Below are positions 1 to 9,603 of a DNA stretch of 64,000 nt, in pieces (the stretch's first letter is position 1; every line of letters starts with the position of its first letter). The stretch is taken from contig NZ_SLWO01000009.1 of the NCBI RefSeq assembly GCF_004340665.1, forward strand, positions 142,043 to 206,042. The letters run 5' to 3'. A program made the translations under genes and the position numbers. Source of the DNA: Pedobacter psychrotolerans (GTDB lineage Bacteria; Bacteroidota; Bacteroidia; Sphingobacteriales; Sphingobacteriaceae). The notes under the pieces were generated by a model. The model was not told the origin of the DNA. It was given only the letters and a program-made list of their open reading frames with translations, and ran no database searches.

Positions 1-193
1 GTAAGGTTTCGAAAATTTCTTCAGTCGTTTTTACAATCGGTTTGTAAACTACCGAAACGGAGATATTTCCATTTTTGTTTAAAGATTCTGCTACTTCCTG
101 TGCATGATCCGCCACTTGTTTTAAGGTTTCCTCACCGTACAAATGTTGTGTACCAGTGATAAACCAAACTTGTAATTTTTTTAAATCAATCAT
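1..193 (-). CDS. araA: L-arabinose isomerase, N-terminal part (cut by window edge)
   Basis: This is the first 64 codons of AraA, which converts L-arabinose to L-ribulose in the cytoplasm. The ATG lies at 191-193 on the minus strand. The translation begins MIDLKKLQVWFITGTQHLYG, which matches the highly conserved AraA N-terminus (WF.TG.QHLYGEE). The rest lies outside the window. It follows araB and araD on the same strand, separated from araD by about 340 bp of repeat-rich DNA, so it may be co-transcribed or have its own promoter. Identification is firm from the N-terminal motif alone. Confidence 0.93.
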   Translation of the reverse strand, partial: MIDLKKLQVWFITGTQHLYGEETLKQVADHAQEVAESLNKNGNISVSVVYKPIVKTTEEIFETL

Positions 194-533
194 TATTTAC
201 TTTATTTAAATACTAATATTTTTATTTTCCGTCATTGCTTCAATCGATTTTTCATCGGTTGAAGCAATCTCATTTGAAAGATTATTTGATCGAATTAGAT
301 TGCTTTGTCGTACCTCTCCGATAAATCGGAGCTGGCTCTCGCAATGACGATGGGTGGAGACTCTTAACTCCCAACTCCATCAATTGCTCTTCAAATAGCA
401 TTTACTAAATGAGGTTGCTTCGCCGTTCCTCCTCGCAATGACGATGGGTGGAGACTCCAAACTCATTACTCTCAACTCCCAACTTTCTTATGCACCCAGG
501 ACTAATGACTTAAGAATCAAGACTAAAGACTCC
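194..533. repeat. Intergenic REP-like repeats between araD and araA
   Basis: No gene is seen here. A 26-bp sequence starting CTCGCAATGACGATGGGTGG occurs at 338-363 and again at 432-457, each time followed by a run close to TCTTAACTCCCAACT. An imperfect hairpin with arms GCTTCAATCGAT and ATCGGTTGAAGC lies at about 238-266, and a short TCCGA/TCGGA hairpin near 318. Sequences of the 'CGTCATTGCGAGG...GAAGCAATCT' kind are widespread intergenic repeats in Bacteroidota genomes. The hairpin could also act in mRNA processing between araD and araA. Confidence 0.6.
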
Positions 534-1235
534 CTAAACCTGTCCATAATAAGCTCCTGCACCATGCTTCCGTTCAAAGTGTTTTTCAATGAGCGAATCT
601 TTCAACTTCGGTGCCTGCGGATTAATCTGTTGTGTTAACAAGGCCATTTGTGCTACTGCTTCTAAAACTGCACTGTTATATACCGCTTTTTCAGCAGTTT
701 TTCCCCAGGTAAAAGGTGCGTGATTACCGACCAGGATCATTTCTACTTCCTTGTAGCTTAGTCCCAGACTTTGAAAGTGATTCATAATCTGAAAGCCAGT
801 TTCATATTCGTAGTTCCCTTTAATCATGGCATCATCCATTGGTGGTGCGCAAGGAATATCGACTGTTAAATGATCGGCATGCGTAGTTCCAAAAATCGGA
901 ATAGCCTTTTGTGCCTGCGCCCAGGCAGTTCCATAGGTAGAGTGGGTGTGTACCACGCCGCCAATATCTTCCCAATGTTTATATAAAACCGCATGCGTTT
1001 TGGTATCTGAAGATGGACGCAAACTTCCTTCAACAGTATTCCCATCAAAATCTACGATCACCATTTTTTCCGGTGATAAATCTTCGTAAGGCACACCACT
1101 TGGTTTAATGGCAAAAACACCCTTAGCACGATCGGCTGCACTTACGTTCCCGAAAGTAAAGAGTACCAGTCCCAGCTTTGGCAACTGCATATTGGCCTGG
1201 TAAGCCTGTTCTTTTATATCCTGGTAATTGCTCAT
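534..1235 (-). CDS. araD: L-ribulose-5-phosphate 4-epimerase
   Basis: This class II aldolase-family enzyme (233 aa, the usual length) turns L-ribulose 5-phosphate into D-xylulose 5-phosphate, the last step of the arabinose pathway. Zinc ligands are visible as H96 and H98 in VVHTHS and H172 in GNHAPF. The substrate-binding GNVS (29-32) and SSDTKTH (75-81) motifs are also present. The start codon overlaps the araB stop by four bases (ATGA), so the two are translationally coupled. It is slightly more GC-rich than the flanking intergenic DNA and shows no defects. Confidence 0.96.
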   Translation of the reverse strand: MSNYQDIKEQAYQANMQLPKLGLVLFTFGNVSAADRAKGVFAIKPSGVPYEDLSPEKMVIVDFDGNTVEGSLRPSSDTKTHAVLYKHWEDIGGVVHTHSTYGTAWAQAQKAIPIFGTTHADHLTVDIPCAPPMDDAMIKGNYEYETGFQIMNHFQSLGLSYKEVEMILVGNHAPFTWGKTAEKAVYNSAVLEAVAQMALLTQQINPQAPKLKDSLIEKHFERKHGAGAYYGQV

Positions 1236-2929
1236 GACAAGTAAGGTTTTACGTCTTTTTTATTATGTTTTTCAAGGTATCTACCTAAGCCTAAGTAAGC
1301 CTGATAATGTTGGCGATACAATTTCTGCTTTTTCACACTTGGGGTATATTCTTTTTCAAAACCGGTACCCATAGCGGCCATCGCTGCCTCTATATTTGGA
1401 TAGATCCCTGCTGCAACCGCTGCAAACATGGCCGCACCTAATGCGCAGGTATGTTCGAAACGGTGAATTCTGATGGGCATTTCCAATACATCAGCCATCA
1501 TTTGCATAATGTAAGCTGATTTTTTAGCCACACCACCAATACCGATAATTCCCTTAACTGGAACACCCTGCTCTTTAAAACGATCTACAATGGCTTTTGC
1601 ACCGAAACAAGTTGCAGCAGCCAAAGCACGGAAAAATCTTGGTGCATCTGTACCTAAACCTAAACCGGTAATGGCACCTTTAAGCTCCTGATTAGCATCA
1701 GGCGTTCTCCTACCATTTAACCAATCAATGGCTAATTCAGCATAATCATCATCATCTAAAGCTTCAGCTTGCTGACTTAGATTGGCAATGATTTTACTTT
1801 CCAATTCGTCTTTTAAAGCAATGGCTGTTGCTTCGTCAATTAAATCTGATTCGGTTAATAAATGATTTAAAGGCCAGCTGATCAGGTTTTTAAACCAGGC
1901 ATAAACATCGCCGAAGGCAGACTGACCTGCCTCTAAACCTGCCATACCTGGAATGACAGAACCATTCACTTGTCCGCAGATACCGCCGATTAGTTTGCCA
2001 TGTAAATCCTGACTAGGCGCAACCAATATATCGCAGGTACTGGTTCCCATCACTTTACTTAAATAGTAAGGCTCAATCTGTCCACCAACTGCCCCCATGT
2101 GCGCATCGAAGGCACCTACGCCGATTACCACATCTGTATTTAAACCTAATTTTCCTGCCCATTCCTCACTTAACGTTCCAGCAGAAATATCTGAAGTGTA
2201 AGTATCATTAAATAATTTATCTCTAAATCCGGCTAAAAGCGGATCAAGGCTGCTAAAGAAATCTTCAGGAGGTAAGCCATTGAATTCTTCGGCCCATAAA
2301 GCTTTATGTCCGGCCGCACAACGACTGCGTTTCATGGTGGTTACATCTGTTCCACCACTTAATAAGAATGGAATCCAGTCGCAATGTTCCACCCATGATG
2401 CAGCACCTTTTACTATAGACGAATCAACCCTTAAAGTGCGCAATAATTTTGCCCAAAACCATTCAGAAGAATAGATCCCACCTACGTATTTAAGGTAGTT
2501 CACCGGGAATTTTGTGGCATGCTCATTAATTTCAGCAGCTTCTTTAACAGCAGTATGGTCTTTCCAAAGCACAAACATGGCATTTGGATTTTCCTCGAAA
2601 CCAGAGGTGAGTGCCAGGGGAGTGCCAGTGGCATCAACCGCAACCGGACTAGAACCTGTGGTATCAATAGAGATCCCTTTAACCAAATGAGCAATTTCTG
2701 CACCACCAGCTTTTTCAATACAAGCTTTAATGGTGTGTTCTAAACCCTCAATATAATCTAATGGATGCTGTCTGAATTGATTGGCAGATGGTTTACAATA
2801 TAAACCTTTTTGCCATCGGGGATAAAGAAAAACAGAAGCTGAAATTTCTTTTCCGTTTGCGGTGTCGACCAGAACCGAACGAACAGAGTCCGTCCCGTAA
2901 TCTACACCAATTACATAGTTTGCGCTCAT
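1232..2929 (-). CDS. araB: Ribulokinase (FGGY family)
   Basis: This 565-residue cytoplasmic kinase phosphorylates L-ribulose using ATP. The N-terminal phosphate-binding motif GVDYGTDSVRSVLVD starts at about residue 8. The FGGY C-terminal half carries the GIIGIGGVAKKS adenosine-binding segment. Length fits the ribulokinase branch (about 560 aa) rather than xylulokinase or glycerol kinase (about 500 aa). It is the first gene of araB-araD-(araA). The upstream sequence is AT-rich and holds no convincing -33/-7 promoter that I could place. Control by the AraR-like protein at 27018-27716 is likely but inferred. Confidence 0.96.
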   Translation of the reverse strand: MSANYVIGVDYGTDSVRSVLVDTANGKEISASVFLYPRWQKGLYCKPSANQFRQHPLDYIEGLEHTIKACIEKAGGAEIAHLVKGISIDTTGSSPVAVDATGTPLALTSGFEENPNAMFVLWKDHTAVKEAAEINEHATKFPVNYLKYVGGIYSSEWFWAKLLRTLRVDSSIVKGAASWVEHCDWIPFLLSGGTDVTTMKRSRCAAGHKALWAEEFNGLPPEDFFSSLDPLLAGFRDKLFNDTYTSDISAGTLSEEWAGKLGLNTDVVIGVGAFDAHMGAVGGQIEPYYLSKVMGTSTCDILVAPSQDLHGKLIGGICGQVNGSVIPGMAGLEAGQSAFGDVYAWFKNLISWPLNHLLTESDLIDEATAIALKDELESKIIANLSQQAEALDDDDYAELAIDWLNGRRTPDANQELKGAITGLGLGTDAPRFFRALAAATCFGAKAIVDRFKEQGVPVKGIIGIGGVAKKSAYIMQMMADVLEMPIRIHRFEHTCALGAAMFAAVAAGIYPNIEAAMAAMGTGFEKEYTPSVKKQKLYRQHYQAYLGLGRYLEKHNKKDVKPYLS

Positions 2930-3039
2930 AACAATAAATAATCGTCTAATTAACGTTTATTTATTCGGATTATAAAATTTTATGAAAATTTGTTAAAAGA
3001 AATTTTCGATAGGCGAGTAATTTAAATTAAGCAGAATTC

Positions 3040-3420
3040 ATTTCCATGTATCGGATGGCGTCTCACCAACCAGTGGATTGAGTGGTAACCTTCTATCTTA
3101 CCTATAAATTTAATGGTATGAACAGATTTAGGGAATAAACTTAGAATGGTTGGTGTGAGTAATTACCCAATCTTCGCGTTCTCTGTGATTTTTTCTCTTT
3201 GGCCTCTGTGGTTAATAAAGGCATCAAGCGGAATTGTTAGGGTAATAAGTATTTAGGCATACATTTTCGACTATCGGTATTGTCTCACCAACAGAAAAAC
3301 CCACGTCTGTAATTAATGTGTTTAATAAACTAACGAGATAAAACTTATAATGGTTGGTGGGAGTAATTACCTAATCTTCGCGTTCTCTGCGATTTTTTCT
3401 CTTTGGCCTCTGTGGTTAAA
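3040..3420. repeat. Two copies of a long intergenic repeat upstream of araB
   Basis: A 71-bp core is present at 3145-3215 and 3349-3419 with only a few differences. It starts AATGGTTGGTG and ends CTTTGGCCTCTGTGGTTAA. Weaker similarity extends upstream of each core (GTCTCACCAAC near 3059 and 3282), giving units of roughly 150-175 bp. The 'CTTCGCGTTCTCTGCGATTT...CTCTGTGGTTAA' type of sequence is a common intergenic repeat in Bacteroidota genomes. No gene is visible between 2930 and 3487. Confidence 0.75.
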
Positions 3421-3440
3421 AGTCATCAACCAATGGTTCA

Positions 3441-3470
3441 AAAGAAAAGCCCTACATTTCTGTAAGGCTT
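3441..3470 (-). terminator. Rho-independent terminator of the CDGSH gene
   Basis: Read on the minus strand, the arms AAGCCTTACA and TGTAGGGCTT enclose a GAAA loop. The ten-base-pair stem has one G-U pair and is followed by TTCTTTT. It lies 18 bp after the stop codon of the CDGSH gene. Confidence 0.8.
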
Positions 3471-3487
3471 CCTGTAAAAATAATTAT

Positions 3488-3712
3488 TTATACTTTTTTT
3501 GGAGGCAAATCAAAAGCTATTGCATCGTGTTCGAAATGGCCTTTATGTGCACCATCGCAAAAAGGTTTGTTTTGAGAAAGGCCGCAACGGCAGATGGATA
3601 AAACTTCTCTGCCTTGTAAACCATAGGCGTTTCCATTTTTATCAACAATTTCGAAATCGCCTTCAATTTTAACTGATCCGTTATTATTAATTGTAAGTTT
3701 TGTTTTAGACAT
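3488..3712 (-). CDS. CDGSH iron-sulfur domain protein
   Basis: This 74-residue protein has a single CDGSH-type zinc-finger-like motif, CRCGLSQNKPFCDGAH (about residues 42-57). Three cysteines and one histidine in it should hold a 2Fe-2S cluster, as in mitoNEET-like proteins. The family is linked to redox or iron handling; the exact role in bacteria is not known. There is no signal peptide, so it is cytoplasmic. It appears to be a single-gene unit ending at a strong hairpin terminator. Confidence 0.9.
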   Translation of the reverse strand: MSKTKLTINNNGSVKIEGDFEIVDKNGNAYGLQGREVLSICRCGLSQNKPFCDGAHKGHFEHDAIAFDLPPKKV

Positions 3713-4136
3713 GATGTTTTGTTTGTGTAGGGCAAAACTAAAATAATTTTAACGATTTGATTGGAGATATTGCAGTTTAGAAACATTCCGTTTTAATCCA
3801 GCCAGGTCATTTAGCAATGATTCCGTAACGTTAAAATATACTGGATTGATGAATATATTTGGTGTGCATGATTATACTACATCATATTCGCACTGCAAGC
3901 TTATTTTGGAGTAAAATATTAATTTACCCCCTATTAATTATCGTATTACCCCTCACGCTGTCTGCAATATTTATAGTTACTTTGACTTAATCAAATATAA
4001 ATGTTTATGATCTGAAAAAACTACGCCAAAGCGCCGTATCCGGGTGCCCGACAAAACGCCTTTTCAATAATGACTAAAGCGTAAACTGATCTAAAAAGAT
4101 TGGTTCCTTCCAAAAAAATATACTAACCAAATCATT
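3713..4136. other. Intergenic region upstream of susC
   Basis: No gene is supported in these 424 bp. A perfect match to the Bacteroidota -7 box (TATATTTG, TAnnTTTG consensus) lies at 3854-3861 on the plus strand, but no clear TTTG -33 box sits at the right distance. If used, it would give a long leader of about 270 bases for susC. A second near-match (TTACTTTG) lies at 3977-3984. The promoter assignment is only suggestive. Confidence 0.35.
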
Positions 4137-7100
4137 ATGCTAAAAAAACTACTATTCTCTTTAAGATGTATACCCCTGTTATTTGCTGTAATTCTATTTT
4201 TGAATGTCAGTGGTAATAGTTTGTATGCCCAAACGCCAGGCTCAGAAACTTCAGGAGTAATCCTTGATGTAAAAGGTCAGCCCATTCCTGGTGCAACTAT
4301 TAAAAATGAAAAAACCGCAAAAGTAGCCATATCTGATGGAAACGGGCGATACAAAATTGCTGCAGCCAAAGGTGAAACATTAACCTATACATTTGTTGGC
4401 TATACTTCCAAAACAATTGTATTTGATAATCAGAATCAATTAAATATAACATTAACCGAAGCTTCTGATAAGACACTCAATGAAGTGGTAGTGGTGGGTT
4501 ATGGTACACAGAAAAGATCCGACGTTACAGGTTCGGTGGTGTCTGTGCCAAAATCCAGGTTATCACAGCTTCCGGTAACCAATATTCTTCAGTCTATCCA
4601 GGGCGCTGTTGCCGGTGTAAATATTACTTCTTCTTCATCTGTTCCGGGTAGTCAACCCAATGCATTAATCAGAGGTCAGAACTCCATCTCAGCAAGTGCT
4701 GGCCCCTATGTGGTGGTTGATGGTGTGCCTTTAACCAAAACAGGTGGCTCATTAAATGACATTAATCCAAATGATATTGCATCAGTAGAAATCCTGAAAG
4801 ATGCCAGTGCTACGGCTATTTATGGTACAAACGGTTCAAATGGTGTAATTCTAATTACAACTAAAAGAGGTACAACCGGTAAACCGGTCATTCGTTACAA
4901 TGGTTATGCTGGTATTGATAACATCGCTCATATTTTAGAACCGAGAAGTGGTGAAGAATATGTGCAGAAATATGCAGATTTTCTTAAGCAAACCAATCAA
5001 ACGCAAACCAGACCTGTTCCAAATGTTGGTGAATTAGCAGCCTATAATGCAGGTACAACAACTGATTGGGTTGATGAAGCGACACAACAAGGTGTGATTC
5101 AAGACCATAACGTTAGTGTTTCTGGCGGAACGTCCGATGTAAAATATTTTATTTCAGGTGATTATCTCGATCAGAAAGGCGTAATTAAAGGTTACCAGTT
5201 CAACCGGATCGGTTTGCGTTCTAATTTAGATGTGAACGTAACCAGTTTCTTAACGGTTGGTACTTCTTTATTCCTCACCAGCAATAATTTTGATGGTGGC
5301 AGAGCTAATTTATTATTAGCCACAGCAATGAGTCCATATGGGCAGGAATATAATGCAAATGGCAGTTACAAGATTTTCCCGATGGAACCGGAGTTGTTGT
5401 ACACTAATCCATTATTAGGTTTAAAAACCACCCAAATCAGCAGAACAACCAATGTGAACGGGAATGGATATGCGGAGATTAAATTTCCAGGAGCCTTAAC
5501 CGGATTAAAGTTCAGGTTAAATGCAGGATATACTTATTTCCCTGAAAGACGAGGTAGTTATGTTGGGCGTTTAGCCAACGATAATAATGGTACGGCAAGC
5601 AGTTTCAATGCCTCTACGAACAGTTATACTATTGAGAATATATTAACGTATTCAAAGGATATTAAAAAGCACCATTTCGATTTCACGGCATTGTACAGTG
5701 CGCAGGAACGTAAATACAATTCAACAACAGCAGGTGCCGTTGGCTTTATCAACGATGAATTAGGTTTAGATAATATTGGTTCAGGCGCTACACAAACCAG
5801 CAGTTCTTACCGCGACAGATATGGACTCAACTCTCAGATGGGACGTTTGTTTTATTCCTATGATAGCCGCTATTTATTAACCTTAACGGCACGTAGAGAT
5901 GGTTCTTCTGTATTTGGAGCAAACACCACGAAATATGGTGTTTTCCCTTCGGCAGCCATAGGATGGAACATTACCAATGAAAGTTTCATGAAAGATATCA
6001 AAGCCATCAGCAATTTGAAATTAAGGCTTTCATATGGTAAAACCGGTAATGAAGCCGTTGGCGTTTATAAGACTATCACCACAGAAGGAGCGGTACGTTC
6101 TCCTTTCAATGGAATCAGTACCATTGGTGTAGCGCCTAATAATCTGGGGAATATTTTATTACAATGGGAAACGACTAAAACGGCTAATCTTGGTTTAGAT
6201 TTTGGTCTTCTGAACAATAGAATTACGGGTAGCATAGAAGCTTATCAGAATAAAACCAGCGGTTTGTTGCTCAGCAGAAGTCTACCCATTATCACAGGTT
6301 ATTCTAATGTTTTGGAAAATATCGGAAAGACCACTAATAAGGGTTTAGAGCTAACATTGACTACGCAAAACTTTGCCGGGAAAAATTTCCGTTGGGAAAC
6401 CATGATTGTTTTTGCCACCAATAAAAATAAAATCACCGATTTATATGGTGATGGAAAAGATGACTTAGGCAACAGATGGTTCATCGGCCAACCCATCAAT
6501 GTAGTTTACGATTACAAAATGACAGGCGTTTGGCAAACTGGGGAAGATGTTTCCAAACAAGATCCAACAGCAAAACCGGGTAGCCTGAAATTTGCTGATT
6601 TAAATGGTGATGGAAAAATTACAGCCGATGACAGAACGATTTTAGGGCAGACAGCTCCAAAATGGACTGGTGGTATTACCAATACATTTCACTATAAAAA
6701 TTTGAATTTAAGTGTGTTTATTCAAACAGCACAAGGCATGACGAAGAACAATCCTGACTTAACTTATGGTGATGAAACTGGAAGAAGAAATACACCGGCA
6801 GAAATTGGGTATTGGACACCTGAAAATCAAAGTCAAACACGCCCTGCATTATCCTATAATAATACATTAGGCTATGGATATGCTTCTGATGCCAGCTACA
6901 CCAGAATAAAGGATGTTACCTTGAGTTATGTTTTTTCACAAAATATGCTGGATAAACTTCACTTAGGCGGTTTAACCATTTATGCCAGTGGCCGTAACCT
7001 GCATACGTTTACCAATTGGGTAGGCTGGGACCCTGAGCAAACTTTTTACACCCGAGGATCAGGGAATTCAGGTGCAAACCAACAAGCATTTTCTGCAGAT

Positions 7101-7163
7101 TGGACAAATAACTATCCGGTTACGAGAACATTTGTTTTGGGTTTAAATGTTTCATTACGTTAA
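4137..7163 (+). CDS. SusC-like TonB-dependent outer-membrane receptor
   Basis: This 1008-residue outer-membrane transporter imports oligosaccharides or similar ligands with energy from TonB. A signal peptide runs to about residue 31 (SLYAQ). A carboxypeptidase-regulatory-like beta domain follows (about 38-110). The family's junction motif NEVVVVGYGTQKR is at 115-127. A plug domain includes PYVVVDGVPL and GVILITTKRG, and a 22-strand barrel ends with FVLGLNVSLR. The partner SusD gene follows 10 bp downstream. No glycoside hydrolase is adjacent, so the substrate cannot be named. Proximity to the arabinose genes hints at pentose-containing glycans, but this is inference. Confidence 0.95.
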   Translation: MLKKLLFSLRCIPLLFAVILFLNVSGNSLYAQTPGSETSGVILDVKGQPIPGATIKNEKTAKVAISDGNGRYKIAAAKGETLTYTFVGYTSKTIVFDNQNQLNITLTEASDKTLNEVVVVGYGTQKRSDVTGSVVSVPKSRLSQLPVTNILQSIQGAVAGVNITSSSSVPGSQPNALIRGQNSISASAGPYVVVDGVPLTKTGGSLNDINPNDIASVEILKDASATAIYGTNGSNGVILITTKRGTTGKPVIRYNGYAGIDNIAHILEPRSGEEYVQKYADFLKQTNQTQTRPVPNVGELAAYNAGTTTDWVDEATQQGVIQDHNVSVSGGTSDVKYFISGDYLDQKGVIKGYQFNRIGLRSNLDVNVTSFLTVGTSLFLTSNNFDGGRANLLLATAMSPYGQEYNANGSYKIFPMEPELLYTNPLLGLKTTQISRTTNVNGNGYAEIKFPGALTGLKFRLNAGYTYFPERRGSYVGRLANDNNGTASSFNASTNSYTIENILTYSKDIKKHHFDFTALYSAQERKYNSTTAGAVGFINDELGLDNIGSGATQTSSSYRDRYGLNSQMGRLFYSYDSRYLLTLTARRDGSSVFGANTTKYGVFPSAAIGWNITNESFMKDIKAISNLKLRLSYGKTGNEAVGVYKTITTEGAVRSPFNGISTIGVAPNNLGNILLQWETTKTANLGLDFGLLNNRITGSIEAYQNKTSGLLLSRSLPIITGYSNVLENIGKTTNKGLELTLTTQNFAGKNFRWETMIVFATNKNKITDLYGDGKDDLGNRWFIGQPINVVYDYKMTGVWQTGEDVSKQDPTAKPGSLKFADLNGDGKITADDRTILGQTAPKWTGGITNTFHYKNLNLSVFIQTAQGMTKNNPDLTYGDETGRRNTPAEIGYWTPENQSQTRPALSYNNTLGYGYASDASYTRIKDVTLSYVFSQNMLDKLHLGGLTIYASGRNLHTFTNWVGWDPEQTFYTRGSGNSGANQQAFSADWTNNYPVTRTFVLGLNVSLR

Positions 7164-7173
7164 TCTTATCATC

Positions 7174-8799
7174 ATGAAAAAAAATATCATCATACTTACT
7201 TCCTTATCCATATTGTTTTTTGCCTTTTCCTCTTGCAAAAAAGCTTTCCTGGATGAGAAACCATTTTCGGCCTATACGCCCTTAACGCTTACGGATTCAT
7301 TGGGTTTTGAAGCTTCGTTAATTGGATTATATAACCATACCAGTACCATATTTTCCTGGAGTGATCAGCAGGGCTGGCCAAGTGTTTGGCAAGTTGGAAC
7401 CGATGTGGCGAATGCCACGAATAACCAGCAGGGCGTAGAAATTCCTTATTATAATTACGAAACGTTAACGCCAACTGATAATGGTGCTGCACGTACCTGG
7501 AACAGGAACTACATCATGGTGAATTTAACCAACATTATTGTAGATGGAATTGACAACCCTGCCACCACAACCATCAGTGCGAAAGGCAAAAACCAGATCA
7601 GTGCCGAAGCTAAATTTTTCAGGGCATACGCTTACAATAACTTGGCTACACTATTTGGTGGTGTACCTTTAATTACCCATGCTTTATCGGGTCCTAAAAT
7701 TGATTTCGTTCGCGCACCTATAGCTGATGTGAATAATTTTATTGTGGCAGATTTAGTGTTCGCTGCAGCCAATCTTCCAGATATTGAATCAGTAAAAACC
7801 AATACGAAGGGTAAAATGTATGGCAGAGCCAATAAGTTTATGGCCATGCAACTTTTAGCAGAGGTTTATTTAAGGATAGGTAAGCCAGACCTGGCTGAGC
7901 AACAGGCACAAGCAATTATCAATAGCGGCAGGTTTAGTTTGATTAAAAACCGTTATGGTGTAAAAACCAGTCAGCCAGGTGATTATTATTCTGATATGTT
8001 CCAATATGGCAATGAGAGAAGATCGCAAGGAAATACCGAAGCCATCTGGGTTTTAGAACAAGAAAATCCGAATACTGTAGTCGGCGGTATTACAGATAGT
8101 CCACAGCAAAGAAGGGTATGGGGTGCCGCATATTACAACATTGCCGGTATGACGGTTGCCGATTCGTTGGGTGGACGCTCCGTTGGCAGGTTACGATTAA
8201 GTAACTGGGTACTGTATCGTTTGTATAAAGGAAATGATATTCGCAATTCACAATACAACATCCGCCGGAAATATTATTATAATGATCCAAGTCCAACCTA
8301 TGCGGCAATATATGGCAAACAGGTTCCTTTTTCTGGTCCGGATACGTTGATTAACATTTGTCCAAGTACTACCAAATGGGGCGCTTTTGATCCGAATGAT
8401 ACTTTTGGTTATGCCATGATTAAAGATTTTATTTTAATGCGATTAGGTGAAACTTATCTCTTACTTGCCGAGGCGCAAGTTGCGCAAGGTAAAACCGCTG
8501 AAGCCGCTACCAGTATTAATGTATTAAGAACAAGGGCTAACGCTGCACAGGTGAGTGCCACAGATATGACAAAAGATTTTATTCTGGATGAACGGGCCAG
8601 AGAACTGATTGGTGAGGAGAACAGAAGAATGACCTTAATGAGAACCGGAACATTGGTAGAACGGGCACTTCGTTTAAACTCAAACGATGCATCAAAACCA
8701 ATCACAGGCTTAACTACAAAAGCATTGTTATTGCCTATTCCGTTGAATGAAATACAATTGAACAAGGATGCTGTTTTAACACAAAATCCAGGTTATTAA
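7174..8799 (+). CDS. SusD/RagB-like glycan-binding lipoprotein
   Basis: This surface lipoprotein (541 aa) works as the lid and binding partner of the SusC transporter before it. I chose the ATG at 7174 because MKKNIIILTSLSILFFAFSS leads directly into Cys21, a standard lipobox. An upstream in-frame ATG at 7147 would overlap susC and spoil the signal peptide. The helical SusD fold is indicated by EAKFFRAYAYNNLATLFGGV and by the C-terminal RARELIGEENRR region typical of the family. The C-terminus ends in LTQNPGY, as is common in SusD proteins. The two genes form a susCD operon. Confidence 0.94.
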   Translation: MKKNIIILTSLSILFFAFSSCKKAFLDEKPFSAYTPLTLTDSLGFEASLIGLYNHTSTIFSWSDQQGWPSVWQVGTDVANATNNQQGVEIPYYNYETLTPTDNGAARTWNRNYIMVNLTNIIVDGIDNPATTTISAKGKNQISAEAKFFRAYAYNNLATLFGGVPLITHALSGPKIDFVRAPIADVNNFIVADLVFAAANLPDIESVKTNTKGKMYGRANKFMAMQLLAEVYLRIGKPDLAEQQAQAIINSGRFSLIKNRYGVKTSQPGDYYSDMFQYGNERRSQGNTEAIWVLEQENPNTVVGGITDSPQQRRVWGAAYYNIAGMTVADSLGGRSVGRLRLSNWVLYRLYKGNDIRNSQYNIRRKYYYNDPSPTYAAIYGKQVPFSGPDTLINICPSTTKWGAFDPNDTFGYAMIKDFILMRLGETYLLLAEAQVAQGKTAEAATSINVLRTRANAAQVSATDMTKDFILDERARELIGEENRRMTLMRTGTLVERALRLNSNDASKPITGLTTKALLLPIPLNEIQLNKDAVLTQNPGY

Positions 8800-8821
8800 T
8801 AAAGAAAAGTTGGTTAGTTTT

Positions 8822-8845
8822 TCGGGTCGTCTTCGGATGGCCCGA
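8822..8845 (+). terminator. Hairpin with UUCG loop after susD
   Basis: Arms TCGGGTCGTC and GATGGCCCGA pair over ten positions, with two G-U pairs, around a TTCG tetraloop. It lies 22 bp after the susD stop. The following T-tract is poor (TTATTAG), so it may stabilise the mRNA end rather than terminate strongly. Confidence 0.55.
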
Positions 8846-8864
8846 TTATTAGTCTCAACACACT

Positions 8865-9568
8865 GTCATTCAGAGCGAAGCGAATAATCTCCAACCGATA
8901 GACACCGAACCCAACCTTAGCTACTGACTAACTATACCATCTTCTATTTATCAGCACCCTAAACGCAGTGTCATTCAGAGCGAAGCGAAAAATCCCCAAC
9001 CGATTAACATTGAACCCAAGCTTATCTACTGACTAACTATACCATCTTCTATTTATCAGCGCCCCAAACACATCGTCATTCAGAGCGAAGCGAAGAATCT
9101 CCCAACCGATTGACACGGAATCCAACCTTAGCTACTGACTAACTAAACCATCTTCTATTTATCAGCACCCCAAACGCACTTGTCATTCAGAGCGAAGCAA
9201 AGAATCCCCAACCGATTAACACGGAATCCAACCTTAGCTACTGGCTAACTATACCATCTTCTATTTATCAGCACCCCAAACGCACTTGTCATTCAGAGCG
9301 AAGCGAAGAATCTTCCAACCAATAGACACAGAATCCAACCTTAGCTACTGACTAACTATACCATCTTCTACTTACCAGCACCCCAAACGCACTGTCATTC
9401 AGAGCGAAGCGAAGAATCTCCAACCGACTAACACTGAACCAACCTTAGCTACTGACTAACTATACCATCTTCTATTTATCAGCACCCTAAACGCACTGTC
9501 ATTCAGAGCGAAGCGAAGAATCCCCAACCAATTAACACTAAACCAACATTAACTACTAGCTAACTAAC
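8865..9568. repeat. Tandem array of about 106-bp units (6.6 copies)
   Basis: The marker GTCATTCAGAGCGAAGCGAA recurs at 8865, 8970, 9075, 9182, 9288, 9394 and 9498, a spacing of 104-107 bp. Each unit continues with AATC, a CCAACCGATT stretch, CTACTGACTAACTATACCAT and CTTCTATTTATCAGCACCC. Copies differ by single-base changes and small indels. The marker is a widespread Bacteroidota intergenic repeat; here it has become part of a longer tandemly amplified unit. No open frame runs through the array. Confidence 0.92.
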
Positions 9569-9603
9569 AAAAGAGTGCATCAGGAAAATCTATTTTTCCT
9601 AAA

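Noticed and set aside
7147..7173. Upstream start for SusD
   Set aside because: It overlaps susC and places nine residues before an otherwise perfect lipoprotein signal.
8865..9568. Possible CRISPR array
   Set aside because: Units are about 106 bp and nearly identical throughout, including the parts that would be spacers. No cas genes are present.
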